A stretch of 64,000 nucleotides of DNA from Phreatobacter cathodiphilus (GTDB lineage Bacteria; Pseudomonadota; Alphaproteobacteria; Rhizobiales; Phreatobacteraceae): NCBI RefSeq assembly GCF_003008515.1, contig NZ_CP027668.1, positions 3,885,001 to 3,949,000 on the forward strand, read 5' to 3'. Position 1 is the stretch's first letter. The number at the start of each line of letters is the position of its first letter. Positions 19,235 to 26,950 of the stretch are shown piece by piece. The notes beneath the pieces were generated by a model that was not told the origin of the DNA, ran no database searches, and saw only the letters and a list, made by a program, of their open reading frames with translations. A program made the translations under genes and the position numbers.

Positions 19235-20527
19235 ATGGACCGCATCCGCATCACGGGCGGCCGCCCGCTTCACGGCACCATCCCGATCTCGGGCGCCAAG
19301 AACGCCGCGCTGCCGCTGATGATCGCCTCGCTCCTCACCGAGGACGAGCTGACGCTGGCCAACGTGCCGCGCCTCTCCGACGTGTCGAACCTCGCCCGCA
19401 TCCTCGGCAATCACGGCGTCGACGTCACCATCGCCGGCAAGCGCAACGGCGACGAGGTGCTGACCGGCCAGACCGTGCGCCTCAACGCCCGCTCCATCGT
19501 CGACACCACCGCCCCTTATGAGCTCGTCTCCACCATGCGGGCGAGCTTCTGGGTCATCGCCCCGCTCGTCGCGCGCATGGGCCGCGCCAAGGTCTCGCTG
19601 CCCGGCGGCTGCGCCATCGGCACGCGCCCCGTGGACCTCCTCCTCATGGCGCTGGAGCGCCTCGGCGCCACCATCGACATCGACGCCGGCTATGCGGTGG
19701 TCTCCGCCGACAAGGGCCTCAAGGGCGCCGAGATCGACTTCGGCAAGGTCACCGTCGGCGGCACCCACGTGGCGCTCATGGCCGCCTCCCTCGCCGAGGG
19801 CACCACGGTCATCCACAACGCCGCCCGCGAACCGGAGATCGTCGACCTCGCCGATTGCCTCATCAAGATGGGCGCCCGCATCAAGGGCCACGGCACCTCC
19901 ACCATCGAGGTCACCGGCGTCTCGCGCCTGCGCGGCGCCCACCACGCCGTGGTGGCAGACCGCATCGAGACCGGCACCTATGCCATGTGCGTCGCCATGG
20001 CCGGCGGCGACGTGCTGCTGGAGGGCGCCCGGCCCGAGCTGCTGCAGTCCGCCCTCGACGTGCTGGTGGAGGCCGGCGCCGAGATCTCCTCGACCAACGA
20101 GGGCATCCGCGTGAAGCGCAACGGCCACGGCATCAGCCCGGTGGCGGTGACCACCGATCCTTTCCCCGGCTTCCCCACCGACCTGCAGGCCCAGCTCATG
20201 GGCCTGATGACCCGGGCCAAGGGCACCTCGCGCATCACCGAGACGATCTTCGAGAACCGCTTCATGCACGTGCAGGAGCTCGCCCGCCTCGGCGCCCACA
20301 TCCATCTCGACGGGCAGACCGCCACCATCGAGGGCGTCGACACGCTGAAGGGCGCTCCGGTCATGGCCACGGACCTGCGCGCCTCGGTGTCCCTCGTCAT
20401 CGCGGCGCTCGCGGCCCAGGGCGAGACGACCGTCAACCGCGTCTATCACCTCGACCGCGGCTTCGAGCGGCTGGAGACCAAGCTCTCCGCCGTCGGCGCC
20501 GATATCGAGCGCCTCTCCGGCGGCTGA
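19235..20527 (+). CDS. murA: UDP-N-acetylglucosamine 1-carboxyvinyltransferase
   Basis: A 430-residue MurA, full length. It transfers enolpyruvate from PEP to UDP-GlcNAc, the first committed step of peptidoglycan synthesis, in the cytoplasm. The substrate-binding N-terminus is [16 protein letters not shown]. The catalytic loop [12 protein letters not shown] has Cys126, so a fosfomycin-sensitive type is expected from the family. [14 protein letters not shown] and the [19 protein letters not shown] block are conserved. GAGGAG before ATG 19235 supports this start over one 41 codons upstream. Confidence 0.97.
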   Translation: MDRIRITGGRPLHGTIPISGAKNAALPLMIASLLTEDELTLANVPRLSDVSNLARILGNHGVDVTIAGKRNGDEVLTGQTVRLNARSIVDTTAPYELVSTMRASFWVIAPLVARMGRAKVSLPGGCAIGTRPVDLLLMALERLGATIDIDAGYAVVSADKGLKGAEIDFGKVTVGGTHVALMAASLAEGTTVIHNAAREPEIVDLADCLIKMGARIKGHGTSTIEVTGVSRLRGAHHAVVADRIETGTYAMCVAMAGGDVLLEGARPELLQSALDVLVEAGAEISSTNEGIRVKRNGHGISPVAVTTDPFPGFPTDLQAQLMGLMTRAKGTSRITETIFENRFMHVQELARLGAHIHLDGQTATIEGVDTLKGAPVMATDLRASVSLVIAALAAQGETTVNRVYHLDRGFERLETKLSAVGADIERLSGG

Positions 20528-20601
20528 GCGGCGGCCTCCCCTGGCGTCAAGACTTCCGCAAGGGGCTGCGTGGCAGGTTGGGCCCGAGGATGGATCTCTG
20601 C

Positions 20602-20895
20602 ATGGCGCTTCCTGCCGCTTCGAACACGCGTGACCGTCGGCGCGGGCGCCGGCAAGACCTGCGCTACAAGGCGCGGATCGAGCGTCTGGCGGACGGCGCG
20701 GAAATCGCCTGCACCCTCCTCGACGTGTCGCAGACCGGCGCCCGCCTGGTGGCGCGCGAGCCGGAAGGCGTGCCCGATGAATTCCTGCTCCGGCTTGCCG
20801 TGGGCCGGCAGGCCCAGCGTCGCTGCGCCGTCGTCTGGCGTGACGGCGCCAGCATGGGCGTGCGCTTCATCGTCGAGGCCGACGAGGAACTCTGA
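20602..20895 (+). CDS. PilZ domain protein
   Basis: A 97-residue single PilZ domain. The c-di-GMP signature is complete: an R-x3-R motif (RQDLR near residue 17) and D-x-S-x2-G (DVSQTG). WRDGASMGVRFI near the end is typical. It should bind cyclic di-GMP and act as a small adaptor. An ATG 12 bases upstream (20590) is possible, but GAGGATGG favours 20602. It follows murA by 74 bases and may share its transcript. Confidence 0.85.
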   Translation: MALPAASNTRDRRRGRRQDLRYKARIERLADGAEIACTLLDVSQTGARLVAREPEGVPDEFLLRLAVGRQAQRRCAVVWRDGASMGVRFIVEADEEL

Positions 20896-20915
20896 CCGCA
20901 TATCCGAATGACGAA

Positions 20916-20939
20916 AGGCGCCCCCTCGCGGGAGCGCCT
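20916..20939. terminator. hairpin between convergent genes
   Basis: Stem AGGCGC/GCGCCT, extended inside by CCC/GGG across one mismatch. It lies between the PilZ gene (rightward) and the secreted-protein gene at 20972 (leftward). A run of A on the left but no long T-run on the right fits termination of the leftward gene better. Confidence 0.45.
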
Positions 20940-20971
20940 CGCCTGTGGTCGTCGGATGATGGCCGGCGCGA

Positions 20972-21256
20972 TCAGCCGCAGCGGCGCTCGCGGCGCACCA
21001 CCACCGTGCCGTTCGGCCGCTCGGTGCGGATCACCACGTTGCGGCAGCGCTCGCGCTCGCGGATCACGACGCGGGGCGAGCGGCGCTCGCGGATAATGAC
21101 GCGGTCGGGGCGGCGGTCACGGCGATAGCCCGGGCGGCCGTCGTCGGTACGGATCGACACGCCGCCCTCGCCGGCGCGGATGCGCACGTCCTGGGCGAAG
21201 GCGGGAGCGGAGAAGAGGAGGGCGGCGGCAAGCGCGCCGAGGGTGAGAGCTTTCAT
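20972..21256 (-). CDS. small secreted arginine-rich protein
   Basis: A 94-residue protein. The signal peptide is MKALTLGALAAALLFSAPAFA, cleaved near residue 21. The mature part is unusually rich in Arg (about a third), with repeats of the type RVIIRERRSP/RVVIRERER and RNVVIRTE, and two cysteines near the C-terminus (ERCRNVV, RRCG) that could form a disulfide. The cationic periplasmic character is clear, but no family function is known to me. Expression is independent of its convergent neighbour. Confidence 0.75.
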   Translation of the reverse strand: MKALTLGALAAALLFSAPAFAQDVRIRAGEGGVSIRTDDGRPGYRRDRRPDRVIIRERRSPRVVIRERERCRNVVIRTERPNGTVVVRRERRCG

Positions 21257-21554
21257 CGGGGGAGTCCTCGCGGATGGTCAGGACCCCGACAACCCCCGGC
21301 GGAGACGAATGTTCCCCGCATGGTCTCTCTGGAAAGACGCCCTCGGCTGCCAGTGGCCGCCGTTCATCCGCCGCCTTCCTCGGTCCACGAAGGTCGTTCC
21401 CTCCCGCTGCGGAATGGGAAGTGCTTGACCTCGTCAGGTCGCCGGCCGATCCTGATACCGTTCAACAGTTCGTTGAGGCAGCGCCGCGACGCCGAAGCTT
21501 CGGTGTGGACGAGGGTGTGGTTTGCCGAAGCAGCCTTCACGGGAGAAGGGCACG
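21257..21554. other. intergenic region between two divergent secreted-protein genes
   Basis: About 300 bases without a credible gene. It must hold the promoters of both small secreted-protein genes. No clear -35/-10 pair at 17-base spacing or operator dyad was found. Confidence 0.4.
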
Positions 21555-22079
21555 ATGCGCATCCGAATGGGGCTTCTGGCCCTCGTTACTGTGGCGGCCC
21601 TGACGCCCCTCTCGTCCACCACGGGCTTCGCCCAGCAGGCGCAGTTCGAACGCTTCTGCCGCGACTATGCCGACCATGCGGTGAGTGCGGCCAACCGGGC
21701 TGCCCAAGCCGGGTGCGCGCCGCACCGCGCATTCCGCAACGACTTCGTCGCCGACCGGGCGCTCCACTACAACTGGTGCCTTCGCGCCCCGGAGCAGGCG
21801 GTGGCCGCCGGCCGCCAATCCCGCCAGCAGGCGCTGAACGCTTGCCTTGCGCGGGCGAACCCCCAGGCGCAGTTCGACCGTTTCTGCCGTGATTACGCCG
21901 ACCACGCGGTGAACGTCGCCAATCGGGCCCGGCAGTCTCAGTGCCCGGCCAGCGGCTGGTACAGCACCAATCATGCGGGCCACCTCAACTGGTGCCGGGG
22001 AGCCCCGGAACAGACGGTGGCTGCCCACCGCCAGTCCCGCCAGCGGGCCCTGGACAACTGCCTGCGCGGCGCACCCTGA
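21555..22079 (+). CDS. secreted protein with two tandem four-cysteine repeats
   Basis: A 174-residue protein with a signal peptide over about residues 1-27 (cleavage near GFAQQ). The mature protein is two copies of one roughly 68-residue unit (28-98 and 104-170). Each has QAQFxRFCRDYADHAVxxAN, a second Cys, HxNWC, then APEQxVAAxRQSRQxAL and NxCL. The cysteines C35, C54, C75, C97 and C111, C130, C147, C169 imply two disulfides per repeat. The pattern is common in small proteobacterial secreted proteins of unknown role. The start follows GAGAAGGG; an ATG 11 codons earlier is less likely. Confidence 0.8.
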   Translation: MRIRMGLLALVTVAALTPLSSTTGFAQQAQFERFCRDYADHAVSAANRAAQAGCAPHRAFRNDFVADRALHYNWCLRAPEQAVAAGRQSRQQALNACLARANPQAQFDRFCRDYADHAVNVANRARQSQCPASGWYSTNHAGHLNWCRGAPEQTVAAHRQSRQRALDNCLRGAP

Positions 22080-22293
22080 CGCGTTGACGGGGCCCACGAG
22101 CCGGGCCGCCTCCGTCGCCTGCATGACGAGGGACGGGGGCGTATGCCCCTGATCCACTGTGTCCGAAAGCGGCATCTGTCGGGATCCGCCGGCTGGCGTG
22201 GCGCCATCGCCGCGATGATCTCGAGACAGACTCCGCCGCAACGGTTGCACCCGGCCGGACGCATTTTCGCGAAGGCGGACCCCCAGACAACAA

Positions 22294-22317
22294 AAAAGCC
22301 CGGCGAACCGGGCTTTT
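22294..22317. terminator. bidirectional intrinsic terminator
   Basis: A ten-base perfect stem, AAAAGCCCGG/CCGGGCTTTT, with a CGAA tetraloop, giving a T-run on either strand. It can end the rightward secreted-protein gene and the leftward tRNA-Leu transcript. Confidence 0.9.
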
Positions 22318-22360
22318 CTGCGGGTTTCTCGACGATCTCGGATCGTCTGAAACGTGAAAT

Positions 22361-22445
22361 TGGTGCCCAGAAGAGGACTCGAACCTCCACGCCTCGCGGC
22401 GCTGCTACCTGAAAGCAGTGCGTCTACCAATTCCGCCATCTGGGC
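22361..22445 (-). tRNA. tRNA-Leu (CAG)
   Basis: An 85-base class II tRNA with encoded CCA. The acceptor GCCCAGA pairs with the 3' TCTGGGC. The anticodon arm CTGCT-TTCAGGT-AGCAG gives CAG, followed by a variable arm and the T-arm GAGGTTCGAGTCCTC. It lies downstream of truB, where rpsO and pnp often sit in related genomes. Confidence 0.95.
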
Positions 22446-22517
22446 GAAGGCGGCTCTCATAGCGAGTGCGGCGGGACCCGTCAACGTGCTCTTTCGCGAA
22501 AGGGCTCCGCGCCGTCC

Positions 22518-23441
22518 TCACGGCCCGAAGACGAAGACGCGTTTCGGCACGAGTTCGCCGGCCTCGACCTCGCACAGGGCGATGGGATCGCCCGCGGACG
22601 ACGCCCAGACGGCCCCCTCGATCGGCGCGTCGCGGCCGCGCAGGATGGTGCTCTGGCCGCGCAGCAGGCGGGCGGCGACGTCGCGCGTCACCTTGACCTC
22701 CGGCACCTCGGCGAGCGCCGCCTCGACGGGCAGCAGCGCATCCTCCAGCGTCTGGCCCGCGATCTTGCCCTCGGCGAGTTCGCGCAGCTCCTCCAGCGTG
22801 ACGGTGTCGTCTTCCCCGAACGGGCCGACGCGCGTGCGCCGGAGCGCCGTCACGTGGCCGAGGCAGGAAAGGTCGCGGCCGATGTCGCGGGCGATGGCGC
22901 GGACATAGGTGCCCTTGCCGCATTCGGCCTCGAACTCGGCGCTCTCGGCCGAGAAGGCGGTGAGCCGCAGGTTGTCCACGGTGATGGGCCTCGCCTCCAG
23001 CACCACCTCCTCGCCGTCGCGGGCGAGGTCGTAGGCGCGCTCGCCGCCCACCTTGATCGCGGAGAATTTCGGCGGCACCTGCATGATCGTGCCGGTATAG
23101 CGCGGCAGCAGCGCCTCCACCGCCTCGCGGGTGGGCCGCAGGTCGGACCGGGCGGTCACCTCGCCTTCGGTGTCGTCGGTGCTCGTCTCCGTGCCCCAGG
23201 CCACCGTGAAGCGGTAGGTCTTGCGGCCGTCCATGACGAAGGGAACGGTCTTCGTCGCCTCCCCCAGCGCGATCGGCAGCAGGCCGGTGGCGCGCGGGTC
23301 GAGGGTGCCGGCATGGCCGCCCTTCTTGGCGTTGAACAGGCGCCGCACCTGCGACACCGCATGGGTGGACGTCTGGTCGAAATCCTTGTCGAGGACGACC
23401 CAGCCGTGCACGTCCACCTTCTTCGAGCGCGGCTGGTTCAT
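22518..23441 (-). CDS. truB: tRNA pseudouridine(55) synthase
   Basis: A 307-residue TruB that makes pseudouridine 55 in the T-loop of tRNAs. [17 protein letters not shown] begins the catalytic domain, and [20 protein letters not shown] carries the catalytic Asp. The nucleotide-binding [12 protein letters not shown] motif is near residue 180, and a C-terminal PUA-like extension follows. Its start (ATG 23441) overlaps the rbfA stop by 4 bases (ATGA), so the pair is coupled. A longer open frame upstream is not used because it crosses rbfA. Confidence 0.97.
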   Translation of the reverse strand: MNQPRSKKVDVHGWVVLDKDFDQTSTHAVSQVRRLFNAKKGGHAGTLDPRATGLLPIALGEATKTVPFVMDGRKTYRFTVAWGTETSTDDTEGEVTARSDLRPTREAVEALLPRYTGTIMQVPPKFSAIKVGGERAYDLARDGEEVVLEARPITVDNLRLTAFSAESAEFEAECGKGTYVRAIARDIGRDLSCLGHVTALRRTRVGPFGEDDTVTLEELRELAEGKIAGQTLEDALLPVEAALAEVPEVKVTRDVAARLLRGQSTILRGRDAPIEGAVWASSAGDPIALCEVEAGELVPKRVFVFGP

Positions 23442-23842
23442 GCCTCGTCGTCCTTCTGCACGTCGCGGCGCACTTCGTCGCTCTCCAGGAGACGGTCGAT
23501 GCGCGAGCCCTCCTCGAAGGATTCGTCGATGCGGAAGCGCAGGTCGGGGGCGAATTTCAGGTTGGTGCGGTGGGCGAGCTCGCCGCGCAGGAAGCGCTTG
23601 TTGCGGGCCAGCGCCTGGATCACCTCCTGCTGGTCGTTGCCGCCCAGCGGCATGACGAAACAGGTGGCGATCTTCAGGTCCGGCGACATGCGCACCTCCG
23701 GCACGGTGACCACGTGGGTCTGCAGGACCGGATCGTGGATCTCGCCGCGTGAGAGCACTTCGGAGAGGGCGTGGCGCATCAGCTCGCCGACGCGCAATTG
23801 CCGCTGGGACGGGCCGGAGCCCGTGTCGAAACGCTTGGCCAT
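23438..23842 (-). CDS. rbfA: 30S ribosome-binding factor A
   Basis: A 134-residue RbfA, a KH-fold protein needed for late maturation of the 16S rRNA 5' end and 30S subunits. The conserved N-terminus is [19 protein letters not shown], then [20 protein letters not shown], and [20 protein letters not shown] near the C-terminus. Start MAKRFDTG at 23842 is chosen over one 20 codons earlier. It overlaps truB. In most bacteria infB lies directly upstream, but here the upstream DNA is a palindromic repeat region and a DUF559 gene. Confidence 0.96.
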   Translation of the reverse strand: MAKRFDTGSGPSQRQLRVGELMRHALSEVLSRGEIHDPVLQTHVVTVPEVRMSPDLKIATCFVMPLGGNDQQEVIQALARNKRFLRGELAHRTNLKFAPDLRFRIDESFEEGSRIDRLLESDEVRRDVQKDDEA

Positions 23843-23961
23843 GGTCTTTGGTCCTTCGCCCGGGGTCGGACCGGGTGGAAGTGAATGAGGAGGCGGGCAC
23901 ATACACCCTGAGGGCGCAAAAGGGAAGGCGGGGGGACCGTGGCCGGATTCTCGCCCCTCTG

Positions 23962-24001
23962 CCCCTCACCCTTACCCTCTCCCCCCTCGCGGGGAGAGGG
24001 G
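23962..24001 (+). repeat. dispersed palindromic repeat, copy 1
   Basis: Begins CCCCTCACCCTTACCCTCTC and continues into a hairpin of CTCCCC and GGGGAG arms closed by CCCTCT/AGAGGG. It is the same family as the copies at 24077 and 24641. Confidence 0.75.
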
Positions 24002-24076
24002 ACTTCGACGTCCTGTTCCTTCCGCAGCCGCAATGCCCGGCACGACGGTTCAGGCTGTGTTGCGCCACCGGTGCCC

Positions 24077-24116
24077 CCCTCTCCCCGCATGCGGGGAGAG
24101 GGTAGGGGTGAGGGGC
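24077..24116 (-). repeat. dispersed palindromic repeat, copy 2 (inverted)
   Basis: A perfect 26-bp palindrome (arms CCCTCTCCCCGCA and TGCGGGGAGAGGG) followed by TAGGGGTGAGGGG, which is the reverse complement of the leader seen in copies 1 and 3. Confidence 0.8.
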
Positions 24117-24160
24117 AACTGGACCGCCTCTATGAGTGAAGGGCCACTTCAGATCGCCGC

Positions 24161-24535
24161 TCAGACCTCGCCGGTCGGCGGCAGGCGCGCGAGGATCGCC
24201 GTGAGAACCCCGTCCATGGCGCCGAAGATATCGACGTTCCAGAACCGCAGGACCTCGAAACCCTCCGCCCGGAGAAACGCGTCGCGCCGCAGGTCGTGGG
24301 CGGACTCGCAGTGCTGCCCGCCATCGACCTCCACCACCAGGCGAGCCTCGCGGCAGACGAAATCGGTGAAATAGGGCCCGATCGGCACCTGGCGGACAAA
24401 CTTGTGCCCGGCGAGGCGGCGATCCTTGATCTGGTTCCAAAGCCGTTTTTCGGCCGGCGTGGCCTCGCGCCGGAGCCGGCGAGCACGCGCGGTGGTCCGC
24501 GGAGACGGTCCCCGGAAGCGAAGCGCCATGGCCAT
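24161..24535 (-). CDS. DUF559 domain protein (Vsr-like endonuclease fold)
   Basis: A 124-residue protein with a basic N-terminus and one DUF559 domain: REATPAEKRLWNQIKDRRLA, then HKFVRQVPIGPYFTDFVCRE, then the catalytic-type stretch LVVEVDGGQH, then LRRDAFLRAEGFEVLRFWN. This PD-(D/E)xK/Vsr-like fold has Asp and Glu in the right places (FTDF, EVDGG). DUF559 genes travel as orphans in many genomes, and the role is not established. It is bracketed by inverted palindromic repeats at 24077 and 24641, and its ORF sits where a ribosome-assembly operon is normally continuous. Confidence 0.88.
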   Translation of the reverse strand: MAMALRFRGPSPRTTARARRLRREATPAEKRLWNQIKDRRLAGHKFVRQVPIGPYFTDFVCREARLVVEVDGGQHCESAHDLRRDAFLRAEGFEVLRFWNVDIFGAMDGVLTAILARLPPTGEV

Positions 24536-24640
24536 GCGCCTCTCCTACCTCTCGTGGCACGAGCGATGGTGACAGCATCGTGCCTCTCGGCGCCTGGCGG
24601 CATCCGGTGGAAGCCGGATCGGGGCCGGATTGGTGGCTCT

Positions 24641-24675
24641 GCCCCTTACCCTCTCCCCGCATGCGGTGAGAGGGG
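24641..24675 (+). repeat. dispersed palindromic repeat, copy 3
   Basis: GCCCCTTACCCTCTCCCCGC followed by the palindromic arm ATGCGGTGAGAGGGG, with one mismatch in the second arm. It is opposite in orientation to copy 2, so the two flank the DUF559 gene as an inverted pair. Confidence 0.75.
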
Positions 24676-24734
24676 ACTATGACGTCCAGGCAGGTCGGAG
24701 ATGACGGCGTCTGGCCCGACCGGCTGCCGCGGCC

Positions 24735-25445
24735 TTACCCCTTCAGCGCCCGCTCCGCCTCGCCGATGGCGTCCGGCGTGCCGACGTGGAGCCAGAGCCC
24801 GTCCAGGACCAGCCCGCGCAGGCGGCCCTTGGCTAGCGAGGCGTTCCACAGGGCGTTGAGCGAGAAGATCTCGCCGTCCGCGCGGCCGGCGAAATCGGCC
24901 TTCCGCATGATGGCCGCGCCGGCATAGGCATAGGGCGCCCGCGCTGCCGATCCGCGCCTGGTCAGGCGGCCGTCGGCGTCGAGGAAGAAGTCGCCCGGCC
25001 CGTCGAAGCCGACACTGCCCTCCATCGGGGCCAGCAGCAGCAGGGTGTCCATGCGGTCGGGGTCGAAGGCCTCGATCATCCGCACGAGGTTGGACGGCCC
25101 CCGGTCGGTCCAGAAGGAATCGGCGTTGCGGATCAGGAAGGTCTCGCCGAGATGCGGCAGGGCGCGGGCGACGCCGCCGCCGGAATCGAGAATCTGCGCC
25201 CGCTCGTCGGAGATCACCACCTCGGGCCTCTCGCGCCCCGCCACCGCCGCCTCGATCTGGTCGGCGAGGTGGTGGACGTTGACCACGGCGCGCGTCACGC
25301 CGGCCTCGGCGAGCGGATCCAGCACGTGGTCGAGCAGGGTCTTGGACCCCACCCGCACCAGCGGCTTCGGGATGCGGTCGGTGATCGGCCGCATGCGGGT
25401 GCCGAGCCCCGCCGCCAGCACCATGGCGCTGTCGACGGCGATCAC
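24735..25445 (-). CDS. murU: N-acetylmuramate-1-phosphate uridylyltransferase
   Basis: A 236-residue nucleotidyltransferase. The signature is MVLAAGLGTRMRPITDRIPK, with a GGG near SGGGVARAL and LIRNADSFW. With AmgK it forms a peptidoglycan-recycling route that converts MurNAc to UDP-MurNAc and so bypasses fosfomycin-sensitive MurA. The ATG at 25445 overlaps the stop of the TsaE-AmgK fusion by 4 bases, which supports this specific function over a sugar-1-phosphate transferase. In related genomes addB follows; here a palindromic repeat and DUF559 do. Confidence 0.9.
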   Translation of the reverse strand: MIAVDSAMVLAAGLGTRMRPITDRIPKPLVRVGSKTLLDHVLDPLAEAGVTRAVVNVHHLADQIEAAVAGRERPEVVISDERAQILDSGGGVARALPHLGETFLIRNADSFWTDRGPSNLVRMIEAFDPDRMDTLLLLAPMEGSVGFDGPGDFFLDADGRLTRRGSAARAPYAYAGAAIMRKADFAGRADGEIFSLNALWNASLAKGRLRGLVLDGLWLHVGTPDAIGEAERALKG

Positions 25446-26950
25446 GGCGGCGGCACCCGGTCGTCGACCCAGCGCTTCACTTGGGCGAGGGCCGGATGGG
25501 CGAGGCAGCGCTGCAGATAGGCCCAGATGCGCGGCAGGTGGGCGAGGTATTGCGGCTTGCCGTCGCGCTTGTCGAGGCGAGCGAAGATGCCGAGGATCTT
25601 GGTCGCCCGCTGCGCACCCATGATGGCGTAGAGCCTGGCGAAGGCGGCCATGTCGAAGCCGGGATCGAAGGCCTTGCGCGCCGTGGCGTAGCGCGACAGC
25701 AATTGCAGCTCCAGCTCCTCCGGCACGGTGATGCGCGCGTCCTGCAGCAGCGAGGCGACGTCGTAGGCGGCCGGCCCCATCACGGCGTCCTGGAAATCGA
25801 TCAGGCCGACCTTCTCCACCCCGTCGCGGCCGGCGAGCCAGATGAGGTTGGGCGAATGGAAGTCGCGCAGCACCCAGGTCTGCGGCGCCGCCTCCACCTC
25901 GGCGAAGAGCTCGCCCCAGCGCTGCAGGAAGACGTATTTTTCGCTCGCGGGAATGCGCGCGTCCTTCATCGGCAGATACCAGTCGAGGAGCAGTTCCACC
26001 TCGATGGTCAGCGCCTCCCTGTCGTAGGCCGGCAGCGCATAGGCGCCCTTCGGCGTCGCCAGCGTCGCCGGGCGCGGTCGCGAATGGATCAGCGCCAGCA
26101 CGTCCACCGCCGCCATGTAGCGCTCAGGCAGGGGTGCGCCGTCGCGGATCACGCCCTCGCCGCCGAGATCCTCGATGATGAGAAATCCCTGGTCCAGATC
26201 GACGGCCTCGATCTCGGGGGAGGACAGGCCGATGTCGCGCAGGCCCTCGGCCATGGCGACGAAGGGCACCATGTCCTCGGCGAGATGGGCGATGCGGCTG
26301 TAGGGCAGGCCGTTCTTCACCGGGGGGCCGTCCGGCTTCTTCGGCGCGTTCATCAGCACGGCGCGGCGCTGGCCGTCGAGCAGGCGCTCGTAGGAGCGCG
26401 TCGAGGCGTCGCCCTGCAGATGGCGGCGCAGCGAGCCGCCCCATCCCGCATTGTTGAGGAAGCCGCGCAGCGCCACCAGCCGCGCCAGCCGCCCGGCCCA
26501 GGCGCCGTGGCCGGTCAGCACCGCCTGGCGGGCGCCGGGACCGCGGGCGGGGACGAGGGTCAGCGCCACCTCCAGCCGGTCGCCGGACAGGGCGCCGCCG
26601 AGGCGGTCCGGCCACTCGACGATGAGCAGCGCGCCCTCGGCCGCCTCGTCCCAGCCGAGTTCGGCGATCTCGTCCGGCGAGGTGACGCGATAGAGGTCGG
26701 CGTGGATGACCGGCAGGCGCTTCAGGTCATAGGGCTGGATCAGCGCGAAGGTCGGGCTCGGCACGTCGAGCTTCTCGTCCTCGGCGATGGCGCGGATGAG
26801 GGCGCGGGCGAGCGTCGACTTGCCGGCGCCGAGATCCCCCTCCAGCGTCACGACGTCGTGGGCCTGGGCGGCCATGGCGAGGTCCATGGCGAGTTCGCGC
26901 GTCTCCGCCTCGTTGGCGAGCATGCGGATGTGACGGAAGGGTTCGGTCAT
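25442..26950 (-). CDS. tsaE: TsaE-AmgK fusion (tRNA t6A ATPase / MurNAc kinase)
   Basis: A 502-residue two-domain protein. Residues 1-150 are TsaE: P-loop LEGDLGAGKSTLARAL near 35-50, LDVPSPTFALIQPY and the Walker B-like VEWPDRL. Residues about 165-500 are an aminoglycoside-phosphotransferase-type kinase like AmgK: LQGDASTRSYERLL, the catalytic-loop-like LRDFHSPNLIWL and IDFQDAVMGPAAYDVASLLQD. The N-terminal half works with TsaB/TsaD in t6A modification; tsaB lies nearby. The second half phosphorylates MurNAc for MurU. The fusion is common in this group. It overlaps both neighbours by 4 bases. Confidence 0.94.
   Translation of the reverse strand: MTEPFRHIRMLANEAETRELAMDLAMAAQAHDVVTLEGDLGAGKSTLARALIRAIAEDEKLDVPSPTFALIQPYDLKRLPVIHADLYRVTSPDEIAELGWDEAAEGALLIVEWPDRLGGALSGDRLEVALTLVPARGPGARQAVLTGHGAWAGRLARLVALRGFLNNAGWGGSLRRHLQGDASTRSYERLLDGQRRAVLMNAPKKPDGPPVKNGLPYSRIAHLAEDMVPFVAMAEGLRDIGLSSPEIEAVDLDQGFLIIEDLGGEGVIRDGAPLPERYMAAVDVLALIHSRPRPATLATPKGAYALPAYDREALTIEVELLLDWYLPMKDARIPASEKYVFLQRWGELFAEVEAAPQTWVLRDFHSPNLIWLAGRDGVEKVGLIDFQDAVMGPAAYDVASLLQDARITVPEELELQLLSRYATARKAFDPGFDMAAFARLYAIMGAQRATKILGIFARLDKRDGKPQYLAHLPRIWAYLQRCLAHPALAQVKRWVDDRVPPP

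Larger units (their letters stand above)
23843..24160. other. repeat-rich region between the DUF559 gene and rbfA
   Basis: 318 bases without a gene, containing two inverted copies of a palindromic repeat (23962 and 24077). Any rbfA promoter must lie here or rbfA depends on read-through from the left-pointing genes upstream. No clear promoter was found. Confidence 0.45.

Noticed and set aside
22518-24662. A single 714-residue protein ending in TruB
   Set aside because: The frame is open through rbfA and repeat DNA, but TruB has a normal start at 23441 coupled to rbfA, so there is no fusion.
23962-24675. CRISPR array in the repeat region between truB and murU
   Set aside because: Only three copies, irregular spacing, both orientations and strongly palindromic units; these are dispersed intergenic palindromes.
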